Below are positions 6,901 through 10,419 of a stretch of 10,419 bases of DNA, in pieces. This DNA is from Candidatus Eiseniibacteriota bacterium (GTDB taxonomy: Bacteria; Arandabacterota; Arandabacteria; JAGLYR01). A program made the translations under genes and the position numbers. Numbering within the stretch: the stretch's first letter is position 1; the number at the start of each line of letters is the position of its first letter. The notes beneath the pieces were generated by a model. The model was given only the letters and a program-made list of their open reading frames with translations, had not been told where the DNA came from and ran no database searches. Location: the NCBI GenBank assembly GCA_023132135.1, contig JAGLYR010000145.1:1-10419 (forward strand). The letters are read 5' to 3'.

Positions 6901-7762
6901 ATCGAATCCCGACGAAGACTACTGGGTTGTCCAGGTAACCGATGATGGATGGACCTCCTGGGGAACCCTGGAGAATACCAACGCCAGCAACCGCAGTTGG
7001 GTGGAGATGCAGTTCGACGTCGGGAGCTACGTCGACCTGAACAACCAGGTTCAGTTCCGGTTCATTGCCAGTGACGAGGGCGACGGATCCTTGGTGGAAG
7101 CGGGCGTGGACGACTTCCTGCTGGGTGGATGCACGCAACCGGGCGACACCGAGCCGCCAACGGTCACAGTTCTCGATCCCAACGGTGGGGAGGAGATCCA
7201 GGGCGGTGAGACGTACGACATTCAGTGGGATGCGGATGACAATGTTGGAGTGACAAGCACGACGATCCTGCTCTCCACCGACGCCGGCTCGACTTACCCG
7301 ACCACCATTGCCTCGGGATCACTGGTGTCGCCCTATTCGTGGGACGTTCCCGACGTAGATGAGCCTTCCTGTCGAATCAAGATTGTCTGCGTGGACGCGG
7401 CGACAAACGAGGGCAGCGATGAATCCGACGCCGATTTCGAGATCACGAGCTCGACCGGCGTGGCAGCGACCGGGAGCATACCTGTGGAACTGGTTCTGCG
7501 CCAGAATCGCCCGAACCCGTTCAACCCCGTCACGGAAATCGAGTTCGGGTTGCCGATCTCGCAGAGCGTCACGCTCGAGGTGTTCAACGTGGAGGGCCGC
7601 CTGATCACCACACTGGCCGAGGGCGTCCGCCAGGCCGGATACCACACTGTAGTCTGGCGCGGGACCGACAGCCAGGGGGTTGAAGTGTCAACGGGCGTCT
7701 ACTTCTACAGGTTGGTAACCGCCGAGGCGGTGCTGACAATGAAGATGCTTATGCTGAAGTAG
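3926..7762 (+). CDS. Secreted multidomain C25 (gingipain-type) cysteine peptidase with C-terminal sorting-like domain
   Basis: This 1278-residue exported protease would cleave proteins at the cell surface or outside the cell. A signal peptide covers 1-25 (hydrophobic core, then AFA before Asp26). A propeptide-like region runs to about 200, then the C25 catalytic domain to about 600. The catalytic His is H459 in NHVGHC and the nucleophile is C494 in YTMGCWAAA, followed by the family's CIAEHYVNNPNGGGVAYVGNSRYGW segment. Family members usually read GHG at the His; here it is GHC. Downstream lie an Ig-like domain (about 603-690), fibronectin type III (about 693-785), another Ig-like domain (about 786-890), a MAM/choice-of-anchor-like jelly-roll domain (about 893-1070), a PNGGE-type Ig-like domain (about 1075-1178) and a C-terminal FlgD-like/T9SS-like domain (1187-1278) with NRPNPFNP and a final MLMLK. 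The cleavage specificity cannot be told from sequence. Confidence 0.92.
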   Translation: MRYTTVLLPVLAGILCLGSASFAFADITHTVTFDPSQVSIESREGFDVFRVEGCRFDLDAGNPMVPVRTIHFSIPAGMRAAEIEVLSLHQAPIPGDFYLEPAQPPVRLSDETVPAFIDPNPEVYESSSPYPGVAAELVTNGNMGGYAVVGVRVFPLEYHPTTGEVLLNEEMEIRLVIEPAADPAPRIAGRTETGERAIADRVRALVVNPEAVAVHIGPRLLETKQDPVQYAIITNSSYVDEFQPLADWKTKKGVNTEIFTTTWIYSNYTGTDNQEEIRNFVKDYEANHGLVYVLLGGDVDVVPARVAWDDLGYDGIRADLYYSDTDGSWNADGDSYWGEHPADNVDMYSDIYVGRAPVNTSSEATNFVNQILTYEASAAGSTLPTDFQEDMLFLAEVLWGPPDHPYTDGGVTKDMIDNDDVPARFDPITKLYQDDGNLNYTSAMNAMNNGPGITNHVGHCNINVMSIGPDALYNGDMDDLTNGVRQGIFYTMGCWAAAIDYDCIAEHYVNNPNGGGVAYVGNSRYGWACPGYPGECVSDLYDRQFFRALFTSNLYNLGITHADAKDYYVPDSQAGTSDADYMRYGLYELNALGDPEMPIWTRTPQTLVVTHPPTLPTGSSYFTVQVNTAKAPLEGARVCLMKGAEVYDVGVTNGSGEVTLEPAPGTGGLMSVTVTGQDCLPYEGDAAVEEGTPPSAPTGLAAVAGNGQVDLSWNANPEPDLDYYIIYRSTMPLPTDSLTAVPAPGYLDAGVVNDTTYYYRLKAVDTEGERSAYSGQVSATPTQPPVIFIAHTPLTDTENAEVPCPVVATITTTEASLDPDSVLVVYETQTRVWHSVVMAPTGTPDEYRGDIPGQPCGTLVNYYILAVDMNHNRETDPDLAPSSTHSFSVNFTVVFDDDFETNQGWTVGDVDDDATTGVWERCNPEGTEAQAEDDHTPSPGVNAYITQCASGSSQGTYDIDGGKTTLFSPVFDLSSYSSAAVSYYRWYSNDTGSNPDEDYWVVQVTDDGWTSWGTLENTNASNRSWVEMQFDVGSYVDLNNQVQFRFIASDEGDGSLVEAGVDDFLLGGCTQPGDTEPPTVTVLDPNGGEEIQGGETYDIQWDADDNVGVTSTTILLSTDAGSTYPTTIASGSLVSPYSWDVPDVDEPSCRIKIVCVDAATNEGSDESDADFEITSSTGVAATGSIPVELVLRQNRPNPFNPVTEIEFGLPISQSVTLEVFNVEGRLITTLAEGVRQAGYHTVVWRGTDSQGVEVSTGVYFYRLVTAEAVLTMKMLMLK

Positions 7763-7766
7763 CTGC

Positions 7767-7837
7767 AGGAGTGATTAACCCGCATTTCTCACCAGCCTCG
7801 TCGCGAGGCTGGTGAGAAATGCGGGTTAATCACTCCT
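7767..7837. terminator. Perfect 34-bp-arm palindrome between convergent genes, possible bidirectional terminator
   Basis: Arms 7767-7800 and 7804-7837 are perfect reverse complements around a TCG loop. The structure starts 5 bases after the protease stop. Its right arm contains the last codons and the TAA (7826-7828) of the minus-strand gene. A transcript from either side would fold into an extremely stable hairpin. Neither side has a U-run, so it is not a classical intrinsic terminator; blocking of read-through, RNase III processing or a mobile palindromic repeat are alternatives. Confidence 0.75.
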
Positions 7838-8857
7838 CAGTCCAAGCACCTGCAACGCCGATGTTCCCTCAAAAACGATGGGAATCAGGTGGGGCCCCTT
7901 CCGGGGTACGACGATCAGACGGCAGACCAGGGCCGCAATGGGATGGGAAGTGGCGAGCTGTCGCAGGAGACCCGCGCCGTCTCCCTTGTAGGATTCGTCC
8001 CCCGAGAGGGCGGCCTGGACTTCCTGCACACCCGCTGGATCCGGTTTCTCCCCGGAACTGGAACGGAGTATTTCGACACTCCTCTGGTACCTGTCGATGA
8101 ACTCGCTGTATTTCTCGTTGCCGCCGGAAAGAATCCGCGCCAGCTCATTCAGGAAGGACTTCCGGCCCGTGTTGCCGGACAACGCGCGGCAGACCGATTC
8201 GGAAATCTCCCGATCGCCCAGGAGGTAGTGGATGCAGAGGTCCGCAGTTTCACGGTCCTTTCCCGAGACCAAGGCCTGGTAGAACTTTTCTCTGGCCTCC
8301 CGACCCGAGAAATGGAAGTCGGTGGCCCGCTTCTGGAACAAAGGCTCCAGCGGGTTCTTGAGCTTGGCTGCGAGCCAGACTGCATCCGTCGCACTGCGGC
8401 GGGCATTCGCCGAGTCGGGGTCGTCCGTATCCCCAGCGGACTTGAGATCGCGAAGAGCGGATGCCACCAGATCTCCTATTCGCTGGTTGCGCGTCCCCAG
8501 GAACTCCAAGGCGTCCGAGGCCGAGGCAAAGGATCCAGTCGCCATGGCGCGCTCGGCAATGTCCTCCACAAGTGAACGGGGCAGCTCGAATGGGGAAGTC
8601 TCAATCTGATCTCCGTACTTCTCCCGGATGGACGCAAGCCCCCGTTCGTACTCTGCCCGGTCTGTTTCGGTCAGGGCATCGGGGTCCAGAAGCACTCTGG
8701 GGATCTCGCGTTCAATGAGTTTCGGGGCCTGGCGCTCGAGTGCCAGCCGCAGCTTGGACTTGGGGTTGACCAGATTCCTCACCGCACAGAAATCCCTGGC
8801 AAATATCGCCCCGGCGAGGATACGGGTCACGAGGTCCGAGGTGTTGGTCACATCCAT
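7826..8857 (-). CDS. Conserved-looking protein of unknown family, mostly helical
   Basis: I do not recognise this 343-residue protein. It is soluble, with no signal peptide or membrane segment, is rich in charged residues, and looks mostly alpha-helical (long stretches such as TDRAEYERGLASIREKYG and DLVASALRDLKSAG). A hydrophobic beta-like tail (ALVCRLIVVPR, IPIVFEG) closes it. It has few Cys and no visible catalytic or nucleotide-binding motif. The reading frame and codon use look like a real gene. The start is uncertain: the ATG at 8857 is chosen, a TTG at 8872 is in frame, neither has a well-placed Shine-Dalgarno, and the frame stays open further upstream. It follows the HMA-like gene by 37 bp and is probably co-transcribed with it. 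Its stop codon lies inside a perfect palindrome. Confidence 0.78.
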   Translation of the reverse strand: MDVTNTSDLVTRILAGAIFARDFCAVRNLVNPKSKLRLALERQAPKLIEREIPRVLLDPDALTETDRAEYERGLASIREKYGDQIETSPFELPRSLVEDIAERAMATGSFASASDALEFLGTRNQRIGDLVASALRDLKSAGDTDDPDSANARRSATDAVWLAAKLKNPLEPLFQKRATDFHFSGREAREKFYQALVSGKDRETADLCIHYLLGDREISESVCRALSGNTGRKSFLNELARILSGGNEKYSEFIDRYQRSVEILRSSSGEKPDPAGVQEVQAALSGDESYKGDGAGLLRQLATSHPIAALVCRLIVVPRKGPHLIPIVFEGTSALQVLGLRSD

Positions 8858-8894
8858 GATCCTGGCATCCAATCTGTTTTCAGGCCTGTTTCCA

Positions 8895-9194
8895 TCACGC
8901 GCTGGTGCGGGAACCCGGGGCGTCCGCCTGGTTCTCAGTCCGGGACTCGATCAACGTCAGCTGAAAGAACCCTTCGTGCGCCGTTGGCAGTTTCGACAGA
9001 GCCTCGATGAGGTCCTGCGGCGAAACCTTCTGCGGATCGTGCTCAATTTCGATCAGGTCATCCAGGTGCTTTGCGAAACCAAGGACTCCGTCCATTGCCT
9101 CAACAGTTTCCCGGATCTCCTGGATACAGGCGCCGCAGGCAAGTCCGCATCCCGGGGGAATGTCCCCGCAGTCGATTTCGATGATGGTTTTCAT
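8895..9194 (-). CDS. Small Cys-rich HMA-like (heavy-metal-associated) domain protein
   Basis: This 99-residue protein fits the beta-alpha-beta-beta-alpha-beta ferredoxin-like pattern of HMA metallochaperone domains: KTIIEID, then CGACIQEIRETVEAMDGV, an edge strand, IEIEHDPQKVSPQDLIEALSKL (in two parts), and FFQLTLIES. C20-x2-C23 sits where the HMA CxxC metal site occurs, but it is GLACGAC and not the usual MxCxxC; C9 and C16 add two possible ligands in the first 25 residues. It would bind or carry a soft metal such as copper, or a thiol-bound ligand; which one is not visible. A G-rich stretch (GGGGGGG) ends about 6 bases before the ATG at 9194, which is preferred over an in-frame ATG at 9209 that the G-run itself follows. 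It heads a two-gene minus-strand unit with the unknown gene downstream. Confidence 0.72.
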   Translation of the reverse strand: MKTIIEIDCGDIPPGCGLACGACIQEIRETVEAMDGVLGFAKHLDDLIEIEHDPQKVSPQDLIEALSKLPTAHEGFFQLTLIESRTENQADAPGSRTSA

Positions 9195-9398
9195 GGCACA
9201 CCCCCCCATGTTCTGCGCCCGAGTGACAGACTAGCCTGATGGTAGCGCGTGGAGAATCAAGTGCAAGGGAGAAATGCAGGCTAAAGAGCCGGTGCCGACA
9301 GGACGATGAACTATGTGACAGGGGCATTTACACAAGCAGGGAGTATCCGGACACAGCGGGTCTGCTCTGTGCACAATCCAGTCCAGGGAGCATCCACA
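9195..9398. other. Intergenic space between divergent HMA-like and HDOD genes
   Basis: About 200 bases should hold two divergent promoters. I found no convincing -35/-10 pair in either direction. One copy of the octamer CTAGCCTG (9231-9238) matches the tandem octamers after the HDOD gene. Confidence 0.5.
9385..9390 (+). promoter_or_regulatory. Ribosome binding site favouring a TTG start for the HDOD gene
   Basis: AGGGAG ends 8 bases before the in-frame TTG at 9399. The only upstream ATG (9306) has AGGA just 2 bases away, too close for normal initiation, and the 31 residues it would add do not resemble the family. Confidence 0.55.
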
Positions 9399-10289
9399 TT
9401 GACACCCGACACGGCCTTGGCGCCCATCGAGATTGACCCAAGGACTTTCCTGAAGGACCACTGCACGCTGCCGACGCTCCCCGAAGTCGTGGGCCAGATT
9501 CAGGACATGATGCAGGATGAGAACGTCGTGATTGCAAGGGTGGCGGATCTCATCAGCAGCGATCCTGCTCTCCTGGCCCAGACTCTCAAGGTGGTCAATT
9601 CCGCATACTACGGATTGCCCAGAGAAATCACGAATCCGCAGGTTGCGATTGCTTTCCTGGGCCTCAACGAAGTCTACCGCATGGTCCTTTCCCTCTCGGT
9701 AATCAATACCGTCTCCATCGTGGGGAAGAAGGAAGAGCTTCTCAAGTACTGGTATCACTCGATCTATACAGCCATTTGCACGAAGCATCTGGCGGGGACT
9801 TACGAGCCTGATATCTCCAAGGAAGAGCTCTGGTCGGCGGCCGTGCTTCACGACATCGGAAAACTGGTCTATCTGAAGATGTACCCGGATCACTACGAGG
9901 CCATCCAGAACCACTGCAAGAAGCATGGCTGTCTTTTCAGTGAAGCAGAGGAACATCTCTCGCTCCCCGGAAGTTCCTACATCGGAACCCTCCTCTGCGA
10001 CCACTGGAGACTTCCCGACAAGGTCAGAGACGCCAGCGAGCGTCACTCACTGGGGGATCTCATGGCAGCGGAGGGGAGGACACCCCCGACGGTCTTCCAG
10101 CGGCTGATTTGTCTGGGCAACCTGCTGACGATTCTGGTCACAGAGCAGCTCAGCGATCACAAGAGGCAGGAAGTCTCTGCGGCAGTCAGGTCTGCTCTCA
10201 AGTGCTCAGAAGACGATTTCCTCACTTTGCTGGAGGAAACTGCCGGTCTCAGGGAAAAGGCTCAGGGACTGATCGGTCAACTCCGTTAG
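9399..10289 (+). CDS. HDOD-domain signalling protein (probable TTG start)
   Basis: This 296-residue protein (327 if the ATG at 9306 is used) consists mainly of an HDOD domain (about 18-215), a non-enzymatic relative of HD phosphohydrolases found in bacterial signalling and motility regulators. Marks of the family are LPTLPEVVGQIQ, ISSDPALLAQTLKVVNSAYYG, ITNPQVAIAFLGLNEVYRMV and AAVLHDIGKL. The H151-D152 pair of HDIGK is kept, but the following DHxxVG histidine is replaced (GSSYIG) and the late HH reads RHS, so a complete metal site is doubtful and a scaffold or regulatory role is more likely than hydrolysis. About 80 helical residues follow and may be a protein-interaction tail. There is no membrane segment. 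It is divergent from the HMA-like gene and stands alone. The start is chosen from the AGGGAG spacing. Confidence 0.85.
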   Translation: MTPDTALAPIEIDPRTFLKDHCTLPTLPEVVGQIQDMMQDENVVIARVADLISSDPALLAQTLKVVNSAYYGLPREITNPQVAIAFLGLNEVYRMVLSLSVINTVSIVGKKEELLKYWYHSIYTAICTKHLAGTYEPDISKEELWSAAVLHDIGKLVYLKMYPDHYEAIQNHCKKHGCLFSEAEEHLSLPGSSYIGTLLCDHWRLPDKVRDASERHSLGDLMAAEGRTPPTVFQRLICLGNLLTILVTEQLSDHKRQEVSAAVRSALKCSEDDFLTLLEETAGLREKAQGLIGQLR

Positions 10290-10309
10290 CCTACTAGCCT
10301 GCTAGCCTG
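10286..10309 (+). repeat. Tandem octamer (YTAGCCTR x3) over the HDOD stop codon
   Basis: Three consecutive 8-base units, TTAGCCTA, CTAGCCTG and CTAGCCTG, begin one base before the TAG stop of the HDOD gene. A further CTAGCCTG occurs at 9231-9238 on the other side of that gene. Confidence 0.7.
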
Positions 10310-10367
10310 GGTTATTCATGAATCCCTGCTGCGATGGGCGCAGGATGTGTCTGGACTGCGTTGCGGG

Positions 10368-10419
10368 GTCGATTTCGATCCTCAGCGGGGCCATGGCCCC
10401 GCCTCCGGTCGAAATCGAC
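10368..10419. repeat. Nested palindrome at the right edge of the window
   Basis: GTCGATTTCGA (10368-10378) and TCGAAATCGAC (10409-10419) are perfect 11-bp arms. Between them GCGGGGCCATGGCCCCGC (10385-10402) is itself a perfect 18-base palindrome. The outer arms reach the last base of the window, so the repeat may extend further. There is no U-run in view. Confidence 0.75.

Noticed and set aside
1-10419. CRISPR array, tRNA or rRNA
   Set aside because: No regularly spaced 25-40 base repeats with unique spacers, and no tRNA cloverleaf or conserved rRNA stretch was seen on either strand.

Overview
The window is GC-rich bacterial DNA. The best taxonomic clue is the very large secreted C25 (gingipain-type) protease at 3926-7762. 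It ends in a FlgD-like/type-IX-sorting-like C-terminal domain with the NRPNPFNP motif and a GVYFYRL...MLMLK tail. That architecture is typical of the FCB group and its uncultured relatives (Eisenbacteria, Krumholzibacteria, Latescibacteria, Zixibacteria and similar). The phylum is an inference; no rRNA or marker gene is present.

Left part, 1-3507 (+ strand): five closely packed genes that look like one operon. They are the end of a sensor histidine kinase, an NtrC-architecture response regulator (4-bp overlap), a NifX/NafY-type (dinitrogenase FeMo-co) domain protein, a DUF4213/DUF364 putative metal-chelation protein, and a NifU/IscU-type Fe-S scaffold. Gaps between genes are 41, 31 and 26 bp. 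The response regulator keeps its phosphoacceptor pocket and P-loop but has lost the GAFTGA loop, the Walker B DE pair, the arginine fingers, the sensor II Arg and a convincing DNA-binding helix. The set suggests a phosphorelay tied to assembly or carriage of a metal or Fe-S cofactor, with an output that is probably not classical sigma54 activation.

Middle, 3508-3925: non-coding and rich in repeats. It holds a 9-bp tandem repeat, an inverted pair of a composite two-hairpin element whose stems show compensatory changes, a further perfect hairpin, and then a near-consensus sigma70 promoter (TTGACT-17-TATAAT, extended -10) with a stem-loop at the predicted 5' end of the mRNA. This promoter drives the secreted protease.

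Right part, 7763-10419: a perfect 34-bp-arm palindrome separates the protease from a convergent gene of unknown family and overlaps that gene's stop codon. Upstream of the unknown gene, on the same minus strand, is a small Cys-rich HMA-like (heavy-metal-associated) protein. Divergent from these is an HDOD-domain signalling protein that probably uses a TTG start. The window ends in tandem octamers and a nested palindrome. Fe-S/metal handling (NifX-like, DUF364, IscU-like, HMA-like) and signalling (histidine kinase, degenerate regulator, HDOD) are the recurring themes.
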